From assembly GCF_026151205.1 (NCBI RefSeq), contig NC_087072.1:15476169-15540168 (forward strand): a stretch of DNA of 64,000 nt, written 5' to 3'. This DNA is from Bolinopsis microptera (Eukaryota; Ctenophora; Tentaculata; Lobata; Bolinopsidae). The number at the start of each line of letters is the position of its first letter. The first letter of the stretch is position 1. The position numbers and the translations under genes are program-made. Positions 46,880-57,100 of the stretch are shown here, in pieces. The notes beneath the pieces were generated by a model, which saw only the letters and a list, made by a program, of their open reading frames with translations, did no database searches and was not told the origin of the DNA.

Positions 46880-48159
46880 AGTTGGAGGACGAGGGCTATA
46901 AGTATCTGGGAATACTAGAAGCCAATGATATACTGCACAAAGAGATGAAAGCACTGGTTACAAAGGAGTATATCAGAAGAGTTAAAAAGGTTTTAAAATC
47001 CCAGCTTCATGGCAGGAATAGTATACAAGCAATTAACACCTGGGCCGTACCTGTGATAAGATATGGAGCTGGAATTCTCTCATGGAATGCTGGAGAGACC
47101 AAAGCCTTAGATGTCAAGACCCGGAAACTGATGAGGATAAATGGAGCTCACCACCCCCAAGGAGATGTTGATCGGTTATACGTAAGCCGTCAACTGGGTG
47201 GCCGTGGGCTACATAGTATAGAGGAAGTCGTAAAGAGAGAGGAGAATGCACTCACCACTTATGTGGTGAGAAGTAGAGACCCAGAACTGATTGCTCTGAA
47301 GGACTACTTTGTCAAAGACAAGATACTCTTGGGTGAAGAGATAGAGAAAGATATCGACCGAACACAACGCGAGGAAATCCGCAAGGAGAAGTGGACTGCT
47401 AAAGTGATGCACGGACAGTTCCCAAGGCAGATGATGGGTATAGCGGACCCGTTAACCTCTTGGAACTGGCTCACTCAACAAGACTTGAAGAAGGAGACAG
47501 AAGGATTGTTGATAGCAGCCCAAGACCAAGCACTTAGGACGAATTATGTGAAGCACAGGATTGACAAAACACCTGGCTCTTCTCCCCTCTGCAGACTCTG
47601 CAGAAATCATTACGAGACAATAGACCACATACTGAATGGGTGCCCAAAACTTTCACAGACAGAATATAAGTGTCGGCATGACAAAGTAGCTGCCGCATTG
47701 CACTGGAGTCTGTGCAAGGAATACGGCTTCCCACGCAGTAAAAGGTGGTACGAACACCGGGCAGAGAAGGTGCTGGAGAACGAAAAAGTCAAGATATTGT
47801 GGGACTTCCATGTCCAGTCGGACCACGTTATCGAACACTGCAGACCGGATCTCCTCCTGGTAGACAAGGTAACCAACGCAGCAACCATCATTGACGTTGC
47901 AGTCCCAGGAGATACCCGGATCCTGGATAGAGAACAAGAAAAGATACTGAAATATCAAGACCTAAAAAGAGAAATTAAGAAGAACTGGAATTTACGAAAG
48001 GTCACAATCGTCCCTGTGGTGATAGGCGCATTAGGAACTATCACCATTAACTTTCGTAAACACCTCGACGCAGTCCACTGCAATCTGAGCATCTCTAATC
48101 TCCAGAAGACAGCTCTGCTAGGATCAGCCAGAATTCTCAGGATGGTCTTAGACATATGA
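46880..48159 (+). pseudogene. R4/Dong-like ORF, C-terminal endonuclease half
   Basis: The frame has about 425 codons and no start codon of its own near the 5' edge, so it is a truncated polyprotein. It begins in the thumb region (EDEGYKYLGILE, typical of R2/R4 LINEs), then AVPVIRYGAGILSW. A CCHC knuckle CRLCRNHYETIDHILNGC follows, then a restriction-like endonuclease: CRPDLLLVDKVTNAATIIDV, where PD...D supplies the metal site, and the downstream EQEKILKYQDLKRE. There are no internal stops, so the insertion is young or was recently truncated. Without an RT it cannot move by itself. Confidence 0.8.
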
Positions 48160-48231
48160 TATTATTGAGAGTATAATACACTGTAGATACTCTATATTTA
48201 GTTTATTCTTCACTGGATACTGTAATAAACA

Positions 48232-48800
48232 CTTTTTACCTGGTCCTCTTATTTCTCTTCCCTTGCTATGCAAGCCCTGTCTCTTGTTTATACAATTTTT
48301 AACCCGTATATTGGGTAGACTGTGTAATTGTTATGTATTTTATATTAAATACAGTTTTGTGTACAAGTAATTATTGTTATTTAATGGACTAAGGGGTATA
48401 CATGTGTTGGAGTTTTTCTCTTATTCTTCTTCTCTTGCTCTGCATGCCCTGATTCTTGTATAAACATGATGTTTGTTTAAATATTGTATATTCTTGTATT
48501 GATTGTGGTATTTTGTGGGTCAGATTCAGCAATACCCAATGGGTACTTGCTGAATCACTGTTTTATACACTCTGTAGCCAGTCCCTGTGTTCCGTCCCTT
48601 GCCCTGCAAGCCCTGTTTCTTGATTATATAGCATTGATTTATCGTGTATTACATTGTAGTATGTAATAAACATTTGTAGTAGTATAGGATTGTTTGAATT
48701 TCTTTTTGCTAGGTTTTATAATATTTATTTGTATAATTTGTGATTGTTTCTCCCGGTTTTCTTCCCTTGCGTAGCAAGCCCTGTCTCTTGTAAAAACAAC
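48232..48800 (+). repeat. Four imperfect ~170-bp repeats in LINE 3' UTR
   Basis: The motif CTTGCnnnGCAAGCCCTGTCTCTTG occurs near 48262, 48431, 48598 and 48765, at intervals of about 168 bp. Each copy is preceded by a pyrimidine-rich stretch and followed by AT-rich DNA. The CTTGC...GCAAG core can form a small stem. Confidence 0.7.
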
Positions 48801-48838
48801 CTCGAAAGATTTGTAGATACACATAGTCTCTACACCTT

Positions 48839-48935
48839 TACCCTCTGGTCCCTAGGGTCAGCTGATCCCGGGCCAGAGGGAAACTACCGACTGCCAAGGT
48901 TTGACGCCTAGGCAGTCGAGACCTCTTATTGAGAC
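48839..48935 (+). other. Two hairpins at LINE 3' end
   Basis: CCCTCTGG...CCAGAGGG (about 48840-48881) and CGACTGCC...GGCAGTCG (about 48887-48919) form two consecutive stems just before the 3' terminus. In R2/R4-type LINEs the 3' RNA structure is what the reverse transcriptase recognises, so these probably are the recognition stems. Confidence 0.6.
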
Positions 48936-48955
48936 CCTTTATAATAATAATAAAT

Positions 48956-49847
48956 TAATGTTATTTTGATACAGCACCAAAAGGTTAAATAATTTAATAT
49001 TAATATAATTAATTTAAATTTAACCCTTATACTCAGCTGTAAATGATACCTAAATGACAGTAGAGATCGTGCATCTCGCCTTGGACTGGAGTAAAAACGG
49101 AAGTTTATAGCTGCAAGTTAAATCCTAACTAAATAAGGCAGAAACACCTTTCACAAGAAGATATCCAAGAAAGGTTAGCAGGTTTTCTAACAAAACATAT
49201 GACAAATAGATGATGACCACAAGAAATCTATGTATGAGACTCATGAGACTAACAAAAAGATATACAAGATAATAAAGATGAAAAATCATAAAATATTAAA
49301 ATTTCTGTAAGAATCTATAGAACTCCAAATATACAGTCAATCTGAATACTTCAATATACAATACAAAATTATTAAAAAAAGCTTACTGCAGAACAGTAAC
49401 TGATGTTACAGAAAATCCATTCCTATGTGCTCTTTGCAGAATTAAAAGAGCACATAGGAAAAATGCAGATAGACCCCGTATTATATTCAAATAATATACA
49501 CAGATAAGTTCAGAAATAGTTACTGTCTACAGTCTAATCATAGTAACTGTATATAGCATAGTTAGGCAACTTCTAAAGCATAATTCAGTCAATAACAATT
49601 ATAAACAGTAAATAAAGGACAAAGGTACCCACTGCAACGAGCAGTTCACCCAACAAATTAAACACCCTTTTATTGAAACACTTATGATCATATGATATAA
49701 TACAAGGTTCAGGTCCAAATCACAAAAGTTGCACATAACAGCAAGTTGCATATAACAGCAAGTTGCATATAACAGCAAGTTTTTTTCTATATAATTTAAT
49801 TTCTCCTTTGTATTTCTGTACTAGACTGCATGACTTAATGTCGCTCC
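48956..49847. other. No gene; small repeats
   Basis: AT-rich. It contains a perfect 16-bp stem with 9-nt loop at 49430-49470 (TTCCTATGTGCTCTTT / complement) and three copies of the 17-mer GTTGCATATAACAGCAA at 49728-49778. Confidence 0.6.
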
Positions 49848-50234
49848 AAGTATACCGGACAGACCTACAGACCCCTGATCCACCACATGAAAGAACACGA
49901 ACGATGTTACAGACTCAACAATGTCTTCGACGAAACCACAGACAGGATCAAATCCGCCCCCGCCCACCATGCCCTGACCACTTGACGGATGTTACTCGTC
50001 TAAATTTCTTCGAAGTAGCGCGCGCCGGGCCAGATCATTAACAATGGTCAACCTGACCACTGGACATCTCCTGGGACCTAGAACAACATAGAAGTCCTCA
50101 CAACACGATCTCAACTTGACTTGACAGAACACGCCGCTATTCAGATAAGACAACCCTTCATGAACAGAACTGAATGTGCCCCCAAATGTAGCTCACTATG
50201 GGAACCATCCTTCCCAAGATTGCTTCATCTCTAA
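49848..50234 (+). pseudogene. Penelope-like element remnant, GIY-YIG endonuclease
   Basis: The plus strand reads KYTGQTYRPLIHHMKEHERC...APAHHALTT. This is the Y-x-G-Q-T...R...H...EH pattern and the HAL block of the GIY-YIG nuclease of Penelope-like retroelements. After an insertion and a frame change, it continues with RSQLDLTEHAAIQIRQPFMN, the C-terminal Glu-containing part of the same domain. The RT is absent. The domain is interrupted at 49983-50051 by a 69-bp insert. Confidence 0.65.
49983..50051 (+). mobile_element. 69-bp insert with 10-bp target duplication
   Basis: CCTGACCACT is present on both sides (49973-49982 and 50052-50061). Removing the insert rejoins the Penelope reading frame at HALTT-GH. 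An inverted copy lies at 52141-52210 and a diverged one near 51272-51390. Cores: GTTACTCGTCTAAATTTC, GCGCGCGCCGGGCCAGA, TTAACAATGGTCAA. Confidence 0.65.
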
Positions 50235-50476
50235 AGACCAGGCCATCTGGCATTTCCGGATGGCCTCAGAAGCCTAGTTTTTTAATTTGAATATTATTTT
50301 AATGCAAATTTTAAAAATTTGTCGCCCTGGCCCTCTCCACTCCACCCTTGCACGTCACACACCACTCATCATTGACACCACGCCATCATATATAATCATC
50401 CCTTCACAACATCATCCCCAGCTGAAGACTCATGTATTTTGAAAGCTCCTGCTAAAACAAACTTTTCGTATCACTT

Positions 50477-51269
50477 TTGATTGGCGAAGTCAACCCTTCC
50501 AGATCGTTGCTAGCTCTGTAAAGCAACGATATAGTCTTTGATGCGAAGCAAGAATGCTAGTTTGCGCGGCGCATCAAAGCGGCGAAGTCCTCCAAGTATA
50601 TCACTTATAGGTTTTAAATAATCCCCTCTAGGTGCATGACTTAATCATTAATGCATATTCAGATCAGCAAATCTTCATTTGATGAAAGCCATGATTGCAT
50701 CAAAGTATCGTCGACTTTTTAAACTGATTGACGATGTCAACCTTCGACTGTCGACGCGCCGCGCGAATTATCATTTTTGGCAAAAAATAATATAATAGTT
50801 CGCGCGGCGCGTCGAAGCGGCAACGTTCTTCAACTTTTTTAATGGCTTATACTTTTTGTTATTGCTATACATGCTAGACATACTAGGCCGTGCTTTAAAA
50901 AATGAAATACCTCTGGTGCCATGGCCATTCTTCGTTTTATTATTATTGATAAATATTATAATATTTATATTGTGGTGTAATATGTAAATAGCTTTTCACC
51001 ATGTGCCATTGTCGAAATATATCACTTTGGATCGAGGCCGACTTCGCTGCTTCGACGCGCCGCGCAAACTAGCATTCTTGCGTCGCATTCTTGCTTCGCA
51101 TTCTTGCTTTGCATCGAAATTGTTGCTTCATGCTTTGTTTGATCGCAGAGCAATGATCTGGAAGTTCACATAGCCATGTGTATACGCGTACTATACTGCG
51201 GTCGCGCGCTACAGCAAGCGAGAGGGCTCTGATTAGAGCAAATCTGGAAGGGTTGACAACGTCAATTAA
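50477..51269. repeat. GC-rich nested palindromic element
   Basis: The outer inverted repeat is TTGATTGGCGAAGTCAACCC...CCAGAT versus ATCTGG...GGGTTGAC...GTCAATTA. Inner palindromes are built on CGACGCGCCGCGCGAA and complement (about 50750 and 50800) and on GCGCGGCGCATCAAAG (50560) versus TTCGACGCGCCGCGCAAACT (51055). Repeated GCATTCTTGC units are at 51070-51110. No protein. Confidence 0.6.
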
Positions 51270-51271
51270 TA

Positions 51272-52210
51272 TGTTACTCGTCTAAATTTAAGCGCGCGCC
51301 GCTAATTTCTTTTCGAAATGTTAGCCCGAGGCAAGCTTGCTACAAAGTAGTGCGTACCGGGCTAGTTCACGTTCATTAACAATAGACAATTTGTTCGCCG
51401 CGTGTGCAGTGTTGTGTAAGCTTTGTTTGTGCAAATTTGTAGTTCTTGCATGGTATATATATAAAATATAACATAACTTCCACAGTTTCAGTTATTTAAT
51501 TGAAATAATTGTTATGGTCAATGCCAATGGTCATGGAGTCGTAATACTAATCGATCAGCGCACCAAGACAAAACTTTTGGTACCTGCAGTATTTTAAAAC
51601 TTAAAGGAACATTATTTTTAATTTGTTAACAAAAACTGAACCTGTGCACTTAACTGTGAATTTTTGAAAATCTTTTGGTCCCTCCGATATTATAATCTTG
51701 GCACCAAAAGTTGCGTCTGATCAAGCTAATTAAATTATGATCCTGTAGAATTTATTTCAAAATTTAAGCAAGAACAAAGAAATTACCCATTTTTCGTCTT
51801 TTTTGCAATGCACAGGAGGCCTACAAGTACATACAACTCGAGCTTATCGTGCTGCATTGTTGATTGTGAATTTGCATTATTCATACTTAAAGGTAACTAC
51901 CAAATTTGTCAAAATCGGACACGAAAAATTCTGTGCCAACTCATGACGCTAACTACATAGACTATAACAATAACATCTAAGTACTAGCAGGAACCCGTCT
52001 AAAGTGGTGTCAAGACTCAAGAGACTAAAATAATTATTACCCATTTAATTCGCGTTTTTGACACCACTTGGGGGTACAAATTTTGGGCACTAAAATTCTT
52101 ATTCCTTGGCAAATTTTTTATTTTTTCATGCTGATTTGAAGGTTGACCATTGTTAATGGTCTGGCCCGGCGCGCGCTACTTCGAAGAAATTTAGACGAGT
52201 AACATCCGTT
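51272..52210. repeat. Diverged and inverted copies of the 69-bp insert sequence
   Basis: 51272-51390 shares ATGTTACTCGTCTAAATTT, GCGCGCGCCG and CATTAACAATAG with the insert at 49983. 52141-52210 is its inverted, near-identical copy. The 49983 and 52141 copies may therefore be the two ends of one larger element, or independent short insertions. The DNA between shows no ORF. Confidence 0.5.
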
Positions 52211-52774
52211 GAAGGCCATTAGACTTAGAGCATTTGAAACAACCAAAAAGGTTTAACTTGTATATCTTTTACGGTTTTTGCGGAAAGTCGTGTTATAGTT
52301 GATGTCGTGGTGTCGTAAAATGGTACGGATACATATATATATCAACACCGACTTTTAAAGTGTAGGAGTACAGCAACGAAATATATATATATATATATAT
52401 CGTCTCGCTTTATATATAGTAAGATAGTGCCGCGGCCGCCATATGACGGCAAATATCCGTTTGGATATTTACGCTAGATTAATTTCTACTCACAGTTTGA
52501 GAGTTATATAACCTTTTTTATAGACAATTAAATTAAATCGAAACGTAGGACTCGGTAATAATACACTGGTTCATTGTAATGGACATTCGCTATCCAACTA
52601 TAAAGCAATTGCAGCTGGAAATATTATAGTTATACAATAACAATATGCAATACACAATAGTTATCTTTTCTGTTGACTTTTGTATTTCATCCTAATTGCT
52701 AATACTGATTATTAACTAAAATATAAATTTCTACAATTACAATTATTTCTTTTATGAGGGTCACATAATGATTA
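52211..52774. other. No gene; (TA)n at 52380-52400
   Basis: AT-rich DNA with an uninterrupted (AT) run of about 10 units. Nothing else recognised. Confidence 0.5.
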
Positions 52775-52939
52775 AGGGGTCGTCCACATATTATGTAATC
52801 ATTTTTTGGAAATATTTACCCCCCCCCCCCCCCCTCCGTAATCAGTTTTACACATAGCTATTGTGTCAAAATTACACTTCCGTAATCATTTGGAAACCCC
52901 CTCCCCCGCGGCTGATAAAGTAATATGCGAACGACCCCT
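52775..52939. repeat. MITE family 1, short copy
   Basis: A 165-bp version with ends AGGGGTCGTCCACATATTAT and complement near 52915-52939, and a run of about 17 C at its centre (52822-52836). Same family as 1727-2055 and 22882-23303. Confidence 0.7.
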
Positions 52940-53062
52940 AAGTGTAAAGGAGGCATACTACAAATATAATACAACATAGTTCTTTGTACAACACAGTTCT
53001 TATACAATCAATCATATATTCTACCTCAATCAAATTCAGAATCTAAAATTACCATCGTAACA

Positions 53063-53117
53063 ATGAATTACTTTATACTTCTATTATATATGATACAGAT
53101 TGCAGTCCTGACTGCAG
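53063..53117 (+). CDS. Possible signal-peptide first exon
   Basis: From ATG 53063 a 55-nt frame, MNYFILLLYMIQIAVLTAG, ends at a phase-1 donor (G before GTTAGC). A hydrophobic leader cut by a phase-1 intron is a common first-exon design for secreted proteins. No following exon was found before the ABCA gene end, so this is a weak call; chance is a real alternative. Confidence 0.2.
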
Positions 53118-54194
53118 GTTAGCTTTTGTTTAAGTTGATGAGAGATGTTTCAACTTTTGTTAAAAAGCGAAGGAAATAATGTTACCGATCGACTAAATAA
53201 ATAATCAACAGCATTTATAATATCTGATTAAACATTCTCATAATCATAATTCATACCTTATTTTCACATATATGTTAAACCATACGATCAAGTTTTGTCG
53301 ATTTGAAATGAAAAATATGGCCTACAAGAGTTATGATTATTTAATAAGCAAACTTCGGCCTATAATGTGCGTTATGGCGGTGGATCATAATTACGTCATC
53401 ATATATAATATTTATGGTATGTTAGTTATCGATCTATATAAAAACCGAAATTGCCGCCTCAATTTATTTGATCAAAATTTTTTAACACATAATGTTTTAA
53501 ATATAATCACATGTATTGACATAAACTAAAAATCACGAAACAAAATTAAGAATGATTAGTTACTAAAATATTTCTACATATCTGCTATTAATTAATATTA
53601 GTCTTGTTACGAGCTTCTTCGCCATTAATGAAACACTCGACTGCATTGTTTAATATTTAATGTTTGTGAAGACATAAAATACAGTCAACATTTAAAAGAT
53701 TCTGATGTTTTCTGAATATATAATTAAACATGCTATAAATCTCTGGCAAAATCATAAATCAACAGAAAGTTATACGTCGCTATCGAATATGATAACTGAT
53801 AAAACCATCGACAAACTTCACAAATCACGACACACGCACCTGCTTGTTCTAGGGTAAATTTATCAAACAATTATTTTACCTGACCAGAATTTATTTGATG
53901 TGAACACTTTCAGAGGGATATAGAACACGAAAAGTTATAAAATACAGCTTTTTCACGAATCAAAAATGACGAGTTCATTGTTTAAGAAAAATGTACGTCA
54001 ACTTCTAACCAGTACTGCCACTTAGTTAAACTGCACCGCTACTAACATTTCTATACAGATGAAAAAAGTAAAAAATTTCTGAGAGTCAATACTACAAACA
54101 GGTGCACAATCTTATCTAAAAACTGAACAAAAACAACAACATCTGACATCACGATCACCAATACGTATGGTAATGGCGACCTCCGCTCCAAATA
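53118..54194. other. No supported gene; 3' flank of ABCA
   Basis: AT-rich. An 85-codon plus-strand frame at 53272-53529 lacks any motif and is not called. The ABCA transcript end must lie near the right of this interval. Confidence 0.45.
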
Positions 54195-57100
54195 TCACAC
54201 CCTGACTTTAGCGTTACTTGCGATACTGGCTCTTCTGTTCATGGACACTCGGCTGAGGCGTCTGCCCTCTGCGGAGGAATCCTCAACTTGAGATTCCTTC
54301 TTACCCCCGTAACAACATGAACAACATCCTCTCTTCACGACTGTTTCGTCCTCTGATCGCTGGTCTTTAGCGAAGTTCAGGAACACCTGCAAAGAGTTAT
54401 CTCCAATATCTTTTGACTTGCTATATTCTTTAGTTGAGCAATGAGCTGATCAAGAGTTTCTTAAGCTACAAATTCCGATCTCTGTGCAAACAGTTGGATT
54501 AAGAAAACGATAATAATGCGATCATGACCTTTGATATCTTATAAATCATGGTTGTGAAAGTACATCGGAATAGTTAAATTTAGTTAAATTTAGTTAAATC
54601 TAAAACGTACCTGTTCTAAAGATGTCTGGTTGACTGCGTAGTCCGTAATATAGAGAGGTTTCCTATTCTTTTCCATCTCATCAAAGATAGTACTCCACGC
54701 AATTCCGGCACTCAACTCGTAATGTAAATACCCTGGCAATTATCTGTTTTATTTCTTGTTAATTTAAAAAGCGTACAAACATTGTAAAGCAAAGGGATGG
54801 TTAGTTGTGTATTTTGTTTGTGCAAAAATACAGTTTCATAAAACATACCCATATGTTCTTCCTTAAGAATTGCATCAGGGAAGATTTTCTTCATGAAAAG
54901 GATACAGTTTTCCTGTTTCTCCTCGGACATGGTCATCGTTAACGTATACCCATCACCATACCTGCAAAAAGAGTTTCAGCTGTAATCACCGGCTAGATAC
55001 TTGCAGCAAACAAGCTTTCAGAACAACAGCTCAAGTTACATAATCTAGATAGAACACGAGTAGATATATTAGACAATAACGTATAAGATAAGAGGATAAG
55101 AGATAATTAATTTTAACAAACCAGTTGGGAGGAGATCTCATTAGTAACTGGCATGTTAGTGACCTTTACTCCAACTCTGACCATCGCTATATTATGTTCG
55201 ATATAACTACAGGGCCAAAGAAGGAACCCAAACAGATCCGACTAGTCAAAAACACTGACTGGGACAGATTTGATGAGATCCTATCGAATAACCCCAATCT
55301 TAACAACACACAAATCAACACTACGACTGAAATTGATCACAAAATAGACATAATCAATACTGCAATAAAGGAAGCCTTCGAGGAGGCATGCCGCATTACT
55401 TACATCTCAAGTTCCGTCCGCAAACCCCCCTGGCTAACTCGAGAAGTAGAGGAAGCACAGAGGGGAATAAGACAAAAACTGATTACTGCCCGCAAAAAGA
55501 AGACTGATGCCCTGTGGCTCGCTCTTAGAGAGAGCAACAAACAATACAACAGACTTATAACCAACTCCAAGCGTAATGCCTGGAGAACTTTTTGTCAGGA
55601 AACAGAGTCTGTTAAGGAATCCGGAAGGATGAATAAGATTCTGAAATCCTGTAACGACAACAAACATACACTAGAAGCCGTTTACAAACCAAACGGAGAC
55701 ATCACCAAAAATGCAGAGGAGACATTGGAGGTCATGACACGAACCCACTTCAAGGATAGTGTCACTGATCCGCTAGTGCCTCCACCTGGTCCTCTACCAA
55801 TCACCACCACCTTACTCAATACAATCTACAGCCCAGACAGAATCGAGGAGGCTCTTAAATCCTTCGATCCGTTGAAAGCTGCTGGACCCGACACCCTCAA
55901 ACCTATCATCATACAGAAAGCTTGGACACACATCAAAGACATCACCAGAACCATTATGACAAAAAATCATGAAACCCAACACATTCCAACTTTGTGGAAA
56001 GAATCCCTTGGAATCTTTCTCCCAAAGCCTGGAAAAACTGACTACAACCAACCGAAGTCATTTCGCACTATCACCCTTTCTCCAGTGATGTTAAAACTAC
56101 AGGAGAAGGTGATACTGTGGCATATGCAACACGACCTAAATATCGCTAATGACATCAGCAAACGACAATTTGGCTTTAAGAAGGGATGTTCAACCGAAGC
56201 AGCCCTTCATAAAGTTACTCACACCATCGAGCGCAGGATAGCTAAGAAGGGATATGTCCTAGGCGTCTTTCTAGATATAGAGGGAGCTTTTGATAATGTC
56301 TCTTTCAAGGCTATTTCTGACGCTATCAAGACCACGAAAGTGGATCTGGCCACAGCACAATGGATTATCAACATGGTAACTAACAGATTCATCACATTAA
56401 ATCATAAGGATAAGTCGGCAAGGGTTCGGATCCGGAGAGGGTGCCCCCAAGGTGGCATCCTTTCCCCATTCCTCTGGAACCTGGTAGTCGATGACCTCCT
56501 GGCCTACACCGCAAGAGACAATTAGAGACATACCAGGTTATCTGCAAGCTTTTGCAGACGATCTGCTCTCTCTAGCGGAGGGGAATGATTTAGATATCAT
56601 CTGGAACAGAACACGCAAAACCATCAACACAATAGAAAAATGGTGCCAAACCAAAGATCTATCCATAAGCGCACTCAAAACACAAATAGTCATGTTTACC
56701 TGGAATAAGAAATGGACACAAAGACCTGTGGTGGTGGGTAACACCACTATAGGTCTATCCAAATCTGCCAAATTCCTAGGAGTGACCCTCGACAGCAAGC
56801 TCAATTTCAATGAACATATCACCAATACCACCAAAAAAGCTACGGCATCCCTTATGCAATGTAGAAGAGCTGTCGGCCCCACTTGGGGTATGAGCCCTAA
56901 AACATGCAAATGGATGTACACCGCTGTCATCAGACCTATTCTATCGTACTGCTGTAGTATATGGATTAGGGCAACCCAAACAGACACCAACGCGAGGAAG
57001 TTCAAACGAGTTCAGGCATTGGCATTAAGAATGATGTCTGGTGCCATGCCTAGTACTCCCTTCATCGCACTGAACCACCTCACTAACACTCCAGATATCA

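Larger units (their letters stand above)
46857..48955 (+). mobile_element. R4/Dong-like LINE inserted in a TAA microsatellite
   Basis: A (AAT)n run at 46859-46877 leads directly into coding sequence, and the 3' end (...GAGACCCTTT, 48940) joins an (ATA)n run. Dong-type elements of the R4 clade are known to target TAA repeats. The copy is 5'-truncated, keeping only the region downstream of the RT core. It lies about 50 bp upstream of the first visible EXD2 exon, on the opposite strand. Confidence 0.75.

Noticed and set aside
47610..48155. Several minus-strand frames of 66-101 codons
   Set aside because: Shadows of the R4/Dong-like coding frame on the plus strand.
53272..53529. 85-codon plus-strand frame as the exon following the signal-peptide candidate
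   Set aside because: No acceptor in the right phase and position, AT-rich random composition.
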